Below are positions 13,401 through 25,059 of a stretch of 64,000 bases of DNA, one piece after another; position 1 is the stretch's first letter, and each line of letters opens with the position of its first letter. Source of the DNA: Haliclystus octoradiatus. Lineage: Eukaryota; Cnidaria; Staurozoa; Stauromedusae; Haliclystidae. The notes under the pieces were generated by a model. It did no database searches, was not told the origin of the DNA, and worked only from the letters and a program-made list of their open reading frames with translations. The DNA lies in assembly GCA_916610825.1 (NCBI GenBank), contig OU744446.1, forward strand, positions 25,992,445-26,056,444, read 5' to 3'. The position numbers and the translations under genes were made by a program.

Positions 13401-16400
13401 TACATAAGACTGGATAACCTAAAAGTTCCATACCAGTGATGTGTACATTAGAATTGGATTTTCCACCTTTTGAGTCAAACACTTATTGACTATGTTAGCC
13501 TACACAATGTAATTAGATGAATGTGAAAAGTGAATGTGATTACCTTAAGGTTACGATGATAGACACCTTTTGAATGCAAGTAAAAAAGAATGTCAACTAA
13601 CTGTCGATTGAAATCGGCTATTTGATCCATGGAGACAGTCTGGTCATTGTACATATCACTTAGAGGCACACCCTGGATAGCATCTGTTAATACCTGAAAG
13701 CAAGTATGCTGTATAGATAAGGATATATTGGTAAATGATGCATAATTAGATCAGGATATGAGTAATACCTTGATGGTAATATCATGTTGAGATTGATCAA
13801 TTCTGATGGATCGATAGTTGATCAGATGGCGGTGATGTAACTTAGATATCAAAAACAGCATTTCTTGTTCAATACTGTTAACCTATAAATAATCAACATA
13901 TGATATTTCTAATCAAGAATGAAATAATAACAGTTGTCATACATAAACATTTCAAAGACTTGATCAAACCTGTCTGAGGAGACTGTCTGTTGTGCCATGA
14001 ATGTTGTTGGAAATTGGTGAGATACATTCATGAACGGTTAATGATTTTCCACTTAATATATCAAGGCATGCAAAGTGACACAAATGATCTTCATAATGTC
14101 CTAGAACAAGTAATCAAAACCACCTTCAAAGTAGTAAAATAGATACCCTAGAATATTTGACTAGACCGTACTTTAAATATTTCTAGAGAGCTTGAATCCC
14201 GGCTCTGCCAGAAAACTTGTGGTATATTTGTCTATGTAGTACGTAGCTTGATACTGTCTAAATTACTTGTTAATAATACTGGACCTGCATACCGGGGAAG
14301 TAAGGCCTATAGATAACTTCATTGGAAATGCCAAATTAATTTTTAGATAAAATAAGATATCGATACACCCAGTCCACCTGTAAAATAATTTTTTGGTCAA
14401 ACTCAAATTATTTCTCAAGCACTGTTGATAAATGCAAATTCGAATAAATGAAATGTAATTGTTGGCAGTTTTGACTTGCTCTTAAGTGGGTTACACTGCA
14501 CGAATTCACTGCATTATGCACCAAGTCATCAGTAAATTATGAGGCAATAATCAAAATACACAGATAATGTTATAAAGTTCTCAAAATGGGATTACAATCA
14601 CTCCAGGGGCATTTATGATGCAAGGATGGTACACATGAAACAATCTAAACTAGTTGAATTCTTATTAAAGGGATCGATACATTCATGACTTAGCGTACCT
14701 TGGCATCCGCCACATATAACACTTGTACTCTGTCCCTTCACTTGAAATTCAACTGTGAATACTTTCTTGTGTTGCAGTCCTCTCCAGCATTTGTCTTCTT
14801 TGACAGCATACGGCATTTGACTACCCTGCAGCAGACCAGACTCTCCTTGCTCGTCAGGGCAAGACAGCATATCTTCAATAAAGTCTTCATCTCCAACATT
14901 CTGTAAATAAACGCATGCATATGTAATACTGTATCATAGACTTGCAAGTAGGCCTACAATCTGTATACAGTATGTATAGTCTACTGTATTTATCAAGTTT
15001 TATGAATACACCCTATAGAAGAACTACTGCAGTCAATCTGCTATAACAATGTCAATATTCCCGTAGAAGTACTACCAGGAAAAACATTTCATGAGTTTAT
15101 GAATCTCATGAAATAGTCATGGACATTTATGAGCACTTCATGAACTTCATAAACTGTCAGACACAGGAACATAAATTTCGAAAATAGTTTGAAATGAGCG
15201 ATAAAAGTCTGAGAAATATCTTTTTTGAACTATCTATTAACATGGTTTATGAACAGTTCATGAAACGTTTAGGAATCGTAAATGGTCTGCTTTCCATGAA
15301 CTTTTCATGGACAGTTCATAAAAACGGGCCAATTTAACTTCTATTTCACAGGGTTATATTGATCATTTCGGCAATGTATGAAACAGTTCTTCTCTGTTTA
15401 GGCTACTCTACCGAAATCAACACTGTTTACTCTAATCAGTTTAATCTTTTGTATAACTCATTATTTATCTCAATAATGAAAATGTTCCATAACCCATTCG
15501 ACTGCGGAAAAACAGCTCATGAACTTTTCATAAAAGTCAAATTGCCTACAGATTTTTCATAAACTTCTTTATGAGCTGCTTGTGAGCTGTTTTTATAGGG
15601 GTTTTATCAGCAATGAATTTAAATTAGTTTAATTGATTTCAGGTTCAAAAAAGAATGCACTTACTAATTGTTACTAATTTGCTATGGATGCCATTAAACA
15701 GCCTTGATAGTTATGATAAAGATTTGTTAGAGATCTGATTAATTTGAAAATAAAGTGACTTGGCAGCTAAAATTTATCCTGTTTCCTAAGTACCTATAGG
15801 TAAATTTTCATGAAAGTAAAATGACATGTTATTTCATGAATATGGAGCATGTTCTGCAAAAATGACGACGATGATCTTAATTTCTTACCATCGATTCACT
15901 AGCATGTCTTTGACGTTTGGTTCTTAAAACTGCTTCTTCTCTTCTTTGCATTTCTTCTTTAACTTGGCGCATCTAGTAGCGATAGCAACAAGTTAACAAT
16001 TAAATAACAATTAAAAAATTAAACATTATAATTATAATTATAAATGAAGAAAACAGATTTTATAATAGGGATAATGGACAAAAACAAAGTGATTGTTTCA
16101 TCACATGTTTGAAATCATACAATATTATGTGCCGAATCAATCAATTGCAATGGAGGAATACAAATTCACAAAGCAATATTGAATAGTGTTAGCAGGCATA
16201 ATCATTGCTGAATTTCATAGTCTTGAGTTAAAAAATATATAGATGTATGTAGGCTGTAGTAGATCATTTATTTATCTCCCATAAACTTTAAAAGGAAACG
16301 CCTCTGAGTTTACATAAATTGTAGAGCTTACTGAAGATAATCCCAAATTGGCTCTTTCAATGAAAGAAAAAAATCTATCGGTTGATTTGAGTCACTCACC

Positions 16401-19400
16401 ACATCTTCATCTCGTTCTCTAGTTAGAGCAGCAATTTCTTCTTTCATTTTCATTCGCTCAGTCATGACCATTTGTTCCTTAGTTAAATTATGTGTAACCA
16501 TCTGTTCATGTAATGATACACGGGGAACATTATGACGGTGAAGAAACGCTTGCACATGCTGAGCCAACTGAAGTATCATCACCTTGGGAGGGAAGAGCAA
16601 CAGGCATTGATTTATATTATCAAAATTTATTCAACAAACAAATTAAACACCAGATCCAAGGTAATTCGGAACTGCGTATTTTTTTACTCTTTCACCATAT
16701 ATTATTAAGGGATTACATCACTCTTGTGAGTTGGTTACTAAGCTGTTACAATTTCATTTTGAATTTCTTAAATTGCATTTTCAATGAATTTGATCTGATT
16801 TTATGAAAAAATATTCAATCTGTCGCAACTCGTCGTCATTTTCAAAAGATGTATTCTAGCTGTTTGGCTAAAACCGTGCAGGTATAGGTCTATAACCGCA
16901 CGTGTGTGGTTATAAACCTATACCTGCACAGTCTCTACCTGACATAACATGAAAGCACACACCCTTTTAGTGGTTGCCATGAATGTCGTGGGTTGTCTTG
17001 ACATAACTGCAAGACATGTAATACAAATCCGCCAATCATGACTCCCGTTTTATTCAAGTGATCATTAATATTATTTAATAATATTATATCTATAGTTTAA
17101 TTGTTCATTTTTAAGCCTACAGGGCAATGTTCCAAAACTTTTGCCTGTAAAAGTGACTTATTATAACAGCTTTGACTCAAAGTGAGCACTTAAAAGAAAT
17201 CGCCTTAATGTTTATAGAGATTATTATCCATCATGGGTAGCACTAGGATTTACCTCGCCCACTGAAGAATCTGCCATTTGGTCAAGCTCTCGTTTTAGTG
17301 TTTCAAGGCTTTCGTCAGAAAAACCTTTAGCATTCTCAAATCTAATTACTGGAGGGCTGTAAACAAACCAAACACATTTATAAGTGCAATTCACAATATA
17401 ATAGAAATACTGAAATAGATAATTAGATTTATTCTTCTCAGGGGAATGAATAAACCTAACATCATACTTCTCAGGGTATTTTGATGTGAATTTAACAAGT
17501 AAATCGACTCTGGCATGGACATCTTTTCCCACAATGCTTTGTAATGGTGTTAACTTTAAACAAAATTCTTCGTTTTTGTTCTAAAAATAAAAATAAAATA
17601 AATGTACAGTATAATAAATCCAAAAGGGGACCAAGCGTAGACTAGGCCTAGTCATTGAGCTAAATAGGTCTATAAAATGGTATTCAATGAGGCTCATCAT
17701 TATCGTTATGTCAGAGTTACTTGCTCTATGTTCTTCAAAATGACAAACAGTAAAGAACTACTGTACATCCTATCAGAATGGTTGTAGTGGTTTAATATTG
17801 TATTTACGTCATTGTATATTTGTCTATTGTTAATCATTTCCTGTAAATCTTATATGTGTGTAAACTGTACCACATAAACATCCTCTTTTACCTCTTGCTA
17901 TCTTACCATGATCTTACTGCACGGTCGTGTCTGTTTTATCAAAGAGCTCTGATTAAAGGCCATAGGAGCCCTTAGCATCTCTCTCTGTAATGTCAGCAGG
18001 CATGGCCTACCATTATCATAACAAAGAGAACCTACATTATATGGATTGTGTCGTTATTTAATCTTGTACATGGTAGGCCTACTACCTAGAGGAGAATCTA
18101 TATTATACATTTTATTAAAGAGTAGGTAGTGTGGGAATTATGCATGGGTCTACAAAATATATTTGTTCCTGAAATCAAATTTTCCCCTTTCAAAGTGCCT
18201 GTAAGTTGTTTAGGTTACTGACTTATGGAAGGACATTAATTTAGTGAGAGTAGCAGTGACTGAAACCGGCTTAGAATTCATAACGGTTATTAATTCAGAG
18301 TCTGCAAATAGTCACTCCAAACGCAGAAATTTGTTCAATCTTGATAGTTACGCCTGCAGTAATTCTATCGTTTTTGAAATGTGTCTGCGACTCCAGCGAT
18401 CCACATTTTTGAGCCTTATGGGAATATAGAATATATTTCATCTTATCCTGACAATGACACAGAGATTGCAGCCTATCTTGATAAATGTGTAATGACACCC
18501 TGCGAAAAAGTTCATAAGTTCATGAACGTGAAATTGCCCAAAACTTCACGTACTCCGGGTGCCTTAACGAATTTTTGCTTTTTCCGAGGGCGGAAAATCA
18601 TTATTCTATAGAAAATAGTAGCCTAGTAATAAGGCTTCCGAAAAATTTTCCGCAGGCGGCTCGAGATGCTGCAAATACTATCTCGGGGGTCACATAGAAG
18701 GCATTTATTCAATGCTCTTATACTATGTGGTTGACTGATGTTAACCTTCGAAAATGAAATACATGATACGACACGCGAGCAGAGCGAGCGCAAAGTTTCT
18801 AGAAATCAGCCATCACAACTATGGTTTCTACTACTTTATTGTGTCTTATTTACAAACCATGTAGCAATATATTGTAATGTATATCGTATTATTTTAATAA
18901 TCTGTTGTTTTGTGATAAATATGTCTCTTACTGATTGTTAAACATGAAACACGCAGTGTTCATTCAAGCGTTGCTCAAAATAAATGGTGTGGGATATTCA
19001 GTTTCAAAAGCTCCTCTACTTTCACATGTCAATGACGTTAAATTTCTATTTGTTGTTGCCTTAGAATTTGAACGAGGGTTTGTTGACACGGTTTCCCTTT
19101 TACAGCATAAATTTAACGCGAAAAAATATTATATTATTTATTATTGATTCAAGTTGCTAAAACTTGACATAAATTTTGCTATGAAATTGTTTTGTTTACA
19201 AATATTTCGTGGACGACTGTTGTTTGAATGAAATGCGCATTTTAGTTTTCTGTGTGTGAAATTATTGCGCGTTTTTACATCATTTTGACCCGCTTGCACG
19301 GTCGCGGATAATATTTGTAAACAAATCAATTTTATAGCAAAATTTATGTCAGGTTTTAGCAACTTGAACCAATAATAAATAATATAATATTTTTTCGCGT

Positions 19401-22400
19401 TAAATTTATGCTGTAAAAAGGAAACCGTGTCAACAAACCCTCGTTCAAATTCTAAGGCAACAACAAATAGAAATTTAACGTCATTGACATGTGAAAGTAG
19501 AGGAGCTTTTGAAACTGAATATCCCACACCATTTATTTTGAGCAACGCTTGAATGAACACTGCGTGTTTCATGTTTAACAATCAGTAAGAGACATATTTA
19601 TCACAAAACAACAGATTATTAAAATAATACGATATACATTACAATATATTGCTGCATGGTTTGTAAATAAGACACAATAAAGTAGTAGAAACCATAGTTG
19701 TGATGGCTGATTTCTAGAAACTTTGCGCTCGCTCTGCTCGCGTGTCGTATCATGTATTTTATTTTCGAAGGTTAACATCAGTCAACCACATAGTATAAGA
19801 GCATTGAATAAATGCCTTCTATATGTGTATTCTTTTGGAAATTAGTTTAACTTTTTATTTTTCAATATTCCAATAAAGACACATAGGCTATATATATAAA
19901 TTCACCACATTGCTGTCACAATCTGTTTCATGCTTGCATTAAAATCAGACAACAAAGGTTTAATTATTAAAATACGACACCAGAACAAGCAAAAGTAGTC
20001 AAAATATGTATGATTCTTCAAAAAAATTGTACAGCACGTTTACCACATTAGTCAAAATCTGTTTCATGTTTACTTAGGCTGGGGTTATATGGACGCACCG
20101 AGCTCAATTCGAATTAGGTGCGACACCAAATAGCATTAAATTCGCATTTGGGGTCATACAGACGAACCAAATGTTGAATATCTGGAAAAATTGGTCAAAA
20201 TGTCACGCGTTTAGAAGTAGTTTTCTTGGAATTATACCGCATGGTTTGAAACCAGAGTGTTTTGTTTGCACTATTATTCACTTTCAGCGATTTTCCGTTC
20301 TATTTTGCCTATCAATAGTTTGAAACTTGTATGAAGTAGTAATCTCAAAGGTTTGCAAACATTTTTACAGGAAACAGTTTTGTTCTAACAAGGTATAATA
20401 CTCAAAGCAAAGCAATTCATGCGAATTTCCATTCAAATAACGTATCATGATAAAAGCGACTTCAATTTTAGTGTTGATGCATTGTGATTGACTAAAATAT
20501 ACGTTTTTAAATGGTTTAAATCATGATTTTGAAAAACAGCCTTCCCTGTCAGCAATCTTTCAATCATATAAACAAGTCACCATAACAATTTCCCAAAAGC
20601 AATATTCTTTCCATCGCATTGCCATGGAAACACTATTTAAAATAATGTATAATTTGTACATCCCCCGGTTTACTGCGATATAAGGTAAATATAGGAGCTC
20701 AGTCACGGCACCGTGATTCAAGTGTATTTAGTTTGGTGTGATGGTAGCTTGCTCGTATAACGAGGCGATGAATTTAATTCACGGAGAAGAACTCCTCACG
20801 TCAAGGCTTGACGTGCGAAGCTAGCTCGACGCACCAAATGATTTTTAAGGAATTTTGACGGACAGAATGGTGTTATACGAAGCGCGTTATCATGAGATTT
20901 AATTCGAATGAATGAATCAATTGAGTTCGGTGCGTCCATATAACCCCAGCCTTGGATTTAAAATCAAATAACAGAATTCCCATTCCAAACTAAACATAAA
21001 ACACTGTGACGTAAAACTATTGAAAAACGTGATTAAAAAGCGGTGAGTAAAAATGTAAGACGAGGTCTATTGTATTCTGTTTTCCTGTAAACGAGTGTAC
21101 TGCATGGGAATATATCGTCGTGAGCGGTGGATTTAGATACAGTGAATATAACATTTTGCAATGTTGTCTTGATTGTGATTATTTTGTCTAGTTTGACATA
21201 GCATCTGCTATTAGCTGATAGTATCTTGACAAAGTAAACATTGGAGTTTACCTTTGCAATCAGAATTTAATGAAAGCTTTAGGCTACGTTTACACAAGAG
21301 CAAAAACCTGGGATTCCAGAAGTCTTTCAAAAGTCCACTTTCAAAAAGTTCAGATAGGGTATCAGTGTCTCTTGTCGGATTTTTGTTGAAAATGGATTTT
21401 TATACTTCTTCGATTCTGTAGCTCCAGATCTATATTTCTTTCTTATTTAAATCTTCACAATGACTTTTGTTATTCATATCTAATTAAATTCCACGTGAAT
21501 TAACACCGCTTTTTTAAATAATATATTAAATGCATGTTATTCACAATTTTATCTTGTATAAATAGATTCATTTAATAGTTTTACTAAACTATAGTATTTT
21601 ATTCTAAAACAGGGTCAAGTGGTTGCCAATACTTGTAGCCTAGACCGTATCGCCTCGGAAGGAAAGTGGGCTTTTGTAAACCCGGGATTTCCATAAAATT
21701 CTGTTTAGACAACAAAAACACCCAGGTTTTGCAAAGTCTGGTTTGAGAAACCTGGGTTTCCTATCCTTACTTTCAATAAGTCCTGATAGAGTCGCTAAGC
21801 GGACTAATTTCCATTCGGGTTCCCTGTTTGTGTCTAGACGCGAGGACGATCCAGACTAAAATTCATCCGGGTTTCGTAAATCCACTTGTTGCGTAAACGC
21901 AGCCTTCGACTGGATGTTATATACATGGCGAAGAATTATTGCAGTCACCATTAATAGTATCTGTTTGTGAAGGATACCCTCTTTATCTTGCGCAGTTACT
22001 TGCTTAGAAATGACATTACTTTTGACATTACATTTGACAATGACATTACTTGCTTACATTTCTTCATTGCTTAGCCCAATTAGATTAGTAATGACAAGAA
22101 TCAGAACTAAACTTTAATCTTTGTTTTTAGTTTCAACCACCGAAATCGATAATACAGTAATAATGCAATAAGTTACAAAGCAATGTTAGGTAGGCGTGGA
22201 AGGCCTATTTGAAAATAACCAACAAAGATTACAGTGACACAAATACAAAACACAGTAAATCAATCAATTAATCAAACAGTTCCATTAGTCGAAGATAATG
22301 ACTACGTACTGCAGGAGTAAATTAAACAGAATATCAATAGTATCCAAATGTCGCATGCCCAATGTCCAAACTCAAAACATCATCGCAAAATTGTTGTCTT

Positions 22401-24194
22401 GCTATATTCACTAGACCTAAATCCATTGCTCAAGACGATGTATTTCCACACGGTACACTTGTGTACAGGAAAGCAGAATAGGCCTACAATAGAACTCGTT
22501 TTATATATTTCCGTAAATTTCTTTCCGTTTTCCGTAAATCAGACGTGCTCCCAAGCATTTACAAAGAATGCAGTCTGGAGCCATGGTCGGTAGTTCTTAA
22601 ACGCGGAACACGGAAGACGCGGAAAGATTTACGGAAGAGTTGAAATAAAGGTTTCTATTGTCTTTTCGAGTATCAGAATGAGACAACCGGTTGGTGATAT
22701 CGCGCCTTTCCTGTCATTTATCTGCCGCTAGCAGCGGAAAAACACAAGTGTAGTGAATGAACAGAACATAAAAATCAAAATTTATTAAGCCGATTATGTA
22801 TCAGCAGACGTGGTTGACACCCGAGCCATCAATGGTACTACTCAACGGAATTAAAAATAAGTAGTTAGATAGTAATCAGATATTTCATGTAATTTATCTC
22901 AAAATGTTTCGTACTATTAAAAGAGCCATACAGTATAACATTGGTATATGTTTGTATAAATAGTTGCGTTGGTAGTGCTCCATATTCAACATCAGAGCTT
23001 CACAATACATAAAAATGAGTAAGTCTCGCCTGATGATCGCCAATGGTGTGATTTGTGAAACTGGAGTAGCGAGAATTCGTAGGTTTCTTTCTTGATTCGA
23101 TTTCTATTTAGTAGGCCTAAATATATAACTTGATTGATTAGAGAGTAAGATGCTTGGTAAGATGGATGCATTACTTTTTAGACATTCTGATCATATACAA
23201 TTATACAGTATGCATTCATATAGCATCGTAAATTATACACTCCATTATAAATGTTTTTTTATCATCAAATAGAAATGATAACATAAACTCAAACTGACTG
23301 AATATCGAAACAATGAATATTGTCGCCTCTTGATCGGATTTGCTTTCATGTTTACGTTCCCAATTCATTCACTACACTTGTGTTTTTCAGCTAATAGCGG
23401 CAGATAAATGACAGGAAAGGCGGCAGATCACCAACCTGTAGTCTCATTCCGATACTCGAAAACACAATAGAAACCTCTATTTTAACTCTTCCGTAAATCT
23501 TTCCACCTTCAAGACCTGCCGAGCCATAGTGGAATCCTCGTATTTGGAACGCCAACGCCAATGCCAGATACCAGACTGCAGAGTTTGCTGTTTGCGGCTA
23601 AGATCTTAGCCGCAGAACAAGAATTTTAATATTGATCTGGCCCCTTTCTGGTCGCACATCGTGTCTCGATTTTACAATTTTCTATACGTTTTCAACTAAA
23701 TCCAGCCGCAGAACAGGAGACAAGTAACGAAAACAGTACTTCCAGCCGCACAAAAATATGATTTGAAAAATAAATTAGCCGCGCAAATTAGAAACTCTGC
23801 AGTCTGGGCCAGATATTTACACCACGCCAAGTCAGTATTCAAGAATACGCCAAGAAGCCCAAATGTAGTTGAAAACTATAGAAAATTATCAAATTTCCAC
23901 GCCAAAGAAGCCAAATTGGCGTAAAATCAACTCAGTTCTACACCTGTTATATCCGGCGTAACATACATGGATTCCACTATGGGCTGGCTGGAGAATGTGT
24001 TGTGATTTCAAGTAGGGGTCTATGCTTGTAGCCTACAGGGCAGTAAACTATCCTATCGAACACTAATCGAATAGAAAGGTTTTCCATACTTTGCCTCTTC
24101 CCGCAGGAGTACGGTCAACGAAATCCTCCATGAAAATTGCTTTGAGAACTTCAACTTCTTCATTTTGTCTCTCCTTAAACGTTGAGTGAATCAT
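4414..24194 (-). CDS. EIF2AK4: eIF2-alpha kinase GCN2, complete 20-exon model
   Basis: Senses uncharged tRNA and phosphorylates eIF2-alpha in the integrated stress response. Exons (high to low): 24194-24090, 17580-17456, 17356-17254, 16582-16400, 15972-15889, 14900-14699, 14100-13970, 13882-13769, 13693-13544, 13381-13314, 13068-12966, 12882-12782, 12693-12402, 11805-11672, 10983-10548, 8260-8009, 7524-7162, 6901-5213, 4923-4738, 4638-4414. All joins are in frame: 5046 nt, 1681 residues (human about 1649). Domains: RWD about 9-120 (EEVEVLKAIFMEDF, RFENAKGFSDESLETLK); charged linker 120-200; pseudokinase about 250-520, with HRN in place of HRD; kinase about 570-1020 with P-loop GQGGFGNV, K600, an acidic/Ser-rich insert 632-775, HRD D867, DFG D885 and activation-loop T924/T929 before YVAPE; HisRS-like 1060-1545; C-terminal domain 1546-1681. 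The active kinase is intact. The start is the only ATG just ahead of RWD. Intron 1 is 6.5 kb and mostly transposons. Confidence 0.97.
4493..4498 (+). promoter_or_regulatory. Candidate EML polyadenylation signal (AATAAA)
   Basis: This is the first exact AATAAA on the + strand after the EML stop at 4310. It lies inside the last coding exon of EIF2AK4 on the opposite strand. If it is used, the EML 3' UTR would be antisense to EIF2AK4 coding sequence. The signal is only a hexamer, so this is inference. Confidence 0.35.
8810..9830. repeat. Minisatellite, about 17 diverged units of about 58 bp
   Basis: The phrase CACTGAGTTGGTTGGCCCA followed by TGACTTTT and AAGTTTTGCCTTA recurs roughly every 54-64 bp, about 17 times, with point changes and small indels. 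Two alternating subtypes can be seen early in the array (TTGGAAACAATTTTC versus AAATAGTTTGAAGCA), which suggests that dimers were duplicated. It fills much of EIF2AK4 intron 15. The open frames through it simply translate the repeat and are not genes. Confidence 0.9.
10280..10475 (+). repeat. Dispersed SINE-like repeat, family B, copy 1
   Basis: Shares a long stretch with 14195-14385 in the same orientation. Common words include TTGATACTGTCTAAATTA, GACCTGCATACCGG and CATTGGAAATGCCAA, ending at CCACCTGTAAA. It lies in EIF2AK4 intron 15. No target duplication is seen. The upstream end is degraded compared with copy 2. Confidence 0.6.
14180..14390 (+). repeat. Dispersed SINE-like repeat, family B, copy 2 with tRNA-like B box
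   Basis: Second copy of the repeat at 10280-10475. Its 5' end reads CTTGAATCCCGGCTCTGCCA, which looks like the TpsiC arm and acceptor of a tRNA, so the family is probably a tRNA-derived SINE whose upstream A-box half is missing or decayed. It lies in EIF2AK4 intron 6. The tRNA-like match is seen directly; the SINE assignment is inference. Confidence 0.55.
15050..15600. repeat. Cluster of TTCATGAA-type palindromes
   Basis: A run of AT-rich DNA with many imperfect copies of the self-complementary words TTCATGAA and GTTCATGAAC, such as GAACAGTTCATGAAACG near 15250 and CATGAACTTTTCATGG near 15295. Similar clusters occur at 32940-33210, near 33605 and near 18515, so this is a dispersed family. 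It lies in EIF2AK4 intron 5. Confidence 0.55.
16876..16929. repeat. 54-bp near-perfect hairpin
   Basis: Two 22-bp arms beginning GTGCAGGTATAGGT pair with one mismatch around a 10-base loop GCACGTGTGT. It lies in EIF2AK4 intron 3 (17254-16582). It could be a tiny palindromic MITE or a fold-back RNA of pre-miRNA size. The sequence shows only the symmetry. Confidence 0.8.
18697..19819. mobile_element. 1.1-kb foldback element with about 500-bp inverted arms
   Basis: The left arm (about 18697-19205) and right arm (about 19312-19819) are reverse complements with only a few differences, so translated frames on the two strands are almost identical. Arms begin GAAGGCATTTATTCAATGCT. A TA dinucleotide flanks each end (18695-18696 and 19820-19821), consistent with a TA target duplication as in Tc1/mariner-type elements. 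The central loop is about 105 bp and GC-richer. No transposase is encoded. It lies in EIF2AK4 intron 1. The open frames in the arms are not genes. Confidence 0.88.
20076..20952. mobile_element. 877-bp non-autonomous DNA transposon
   Basis: Terminal inverted repeats of about 35 bp start AGGCTGGGGTTATATGGACG at the left and match the complement ending at 20952, with one or two mismatches. The interior has no coding sequence. No obvious target-site duplication can be read, so the superfamily is open. It lies in EIF2AK4 intron 1. Confidence 0.75.
21281..21905. mobile_element. 625-bp non-autonomous DNA transposon
   Basis: The left end AGGCTACGTTTACACAAGAG matches the complement of the right end (AGGCTGCGTTTACGCAACAAG) with a few mismatches. 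CCTGGGTTT/AAACCCGGG-type words recur as sub-terminal repeats inside. No coding sequence and no clear target duplication. It lies in EIF2AK4 intron 1. Confidence 0.65.
22580..23515. mobile_element. Foldback element with about 140-bp inverted arms
   Basis: The arms at 22620-22760 and 23365-23505 are reverse complements. Shared words are GGAAAGATTTACGGAAGAGT, CTTTCCTGTCATTTATCTGC and ACACAAGTGTAGTGAATGA. About 600 bp of AT-rich interior has no gene. The exact outer ends are blurred because another transposon abuts at 23523. It lies in EIF2AK4 intron 1. Confidence 0.75.
23523..23983. mobile_element. Outer MITE interrupted by a younger hAT MITE
   Basis: Terminal inverted repeats CCATAGTGGAATCC (23524) and GGATTCCACTATGG (23969) face each other. 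The interior carries repeated CGCCAA words and is split by the element at 23571-23807. Target duplication is not clear. It lies in EIF2AK4 intron 1, about 100 bp from exon 1. Confidence 0.75.
23571..23807. mobile_element. hAT-type MITE, 237 bp, with perfect 8-bp target duplication
   Basis: Perfect 16-bp terminal inverted repeats CCAGACTGCAGAGTTT and their complement, flanked on both sides by GCCAGATA (23563-23570 and 23808-23815). An 8-bp duplication is the signature of hAT transposases. GCCGCAGAAC-type words recur inside. It sits inside an older inverted-repeat element, so the order of insertion can be read. Confidence 0.9.
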
Positions 24195-25059
24195 TTCAGA
24201 TTGTTATTAACTTCCTCCCTTTTCATAAAGGGATTGTTCTAGCTACATGCTTGGCTTTAACGTATGCTTAAAGCTACTTGGTTTAACCAAGACCTGTAAA
24301 TATCATAATCAATGAGTGGACAGTGCAGTATGAAATAATTCAAAATATGGTATTTCAGCGCCATCTCTTTTAAACCTCTTCTTCGTGGAATATTTTACAT
24401 GAGGCGTGATTGTGGCCGTGACAGATTTATTCATGCTTATGTCGGCTTCTGAAGACATTTACAATGCAATTAAAGTATATATTAAATTGCAATATGAGCT
24501 CAGAGAAGATCTTTGTTGGAGCATATGGTCCTGGTGAGGGGGTAACTTTCGAATGACGGCTATACGGGGACGTGCCTTTTTGGGGTCCATTTTATGATTT
24601 TAAGGCTGAGCAAAACACTTTTTGGGTAGGAAGTTTGGAACTTTTAGGGTGGAGTCTTTTTTGACAGGATGTATAGAAAGCCTCAAAATTTAAAGAACTT
24701 TAATGAACTTTTTAGCACTTTTACAGGATCTCCTTTGTATACTTCGCTTTTTCCCAAAGTGGCATCCCCTCGTTCAAGCAGTGTTGTTACCACTCCCCCG
24801 AAGCATGGTTGGAGCAACATAAAAAAAACAGTTTCGATGATTGATTGTAATTCAAAGTTTCAATAAATGGAATTCTGGAACTTGATATAATTGTGATGAA
24901 AACCGAAACCGTGCAGCATGCTACTGATCCACCTACTACTACTACTACTAGAGTACTAGCTCCTACTCAGGGACCGATCATACGCCCCGTGCAAAGACAG
25001 GCTTCTTGAGTTATGAGTATACTACTCCGAGTGATATGTTATACTTATAAATACCATCT

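Noticed and set aside
18738..19778. Pairs of near-identical small proteins on opposite strands
   Set aside because: They arise from the two arms of the foldback element; no domain, no expected start context.
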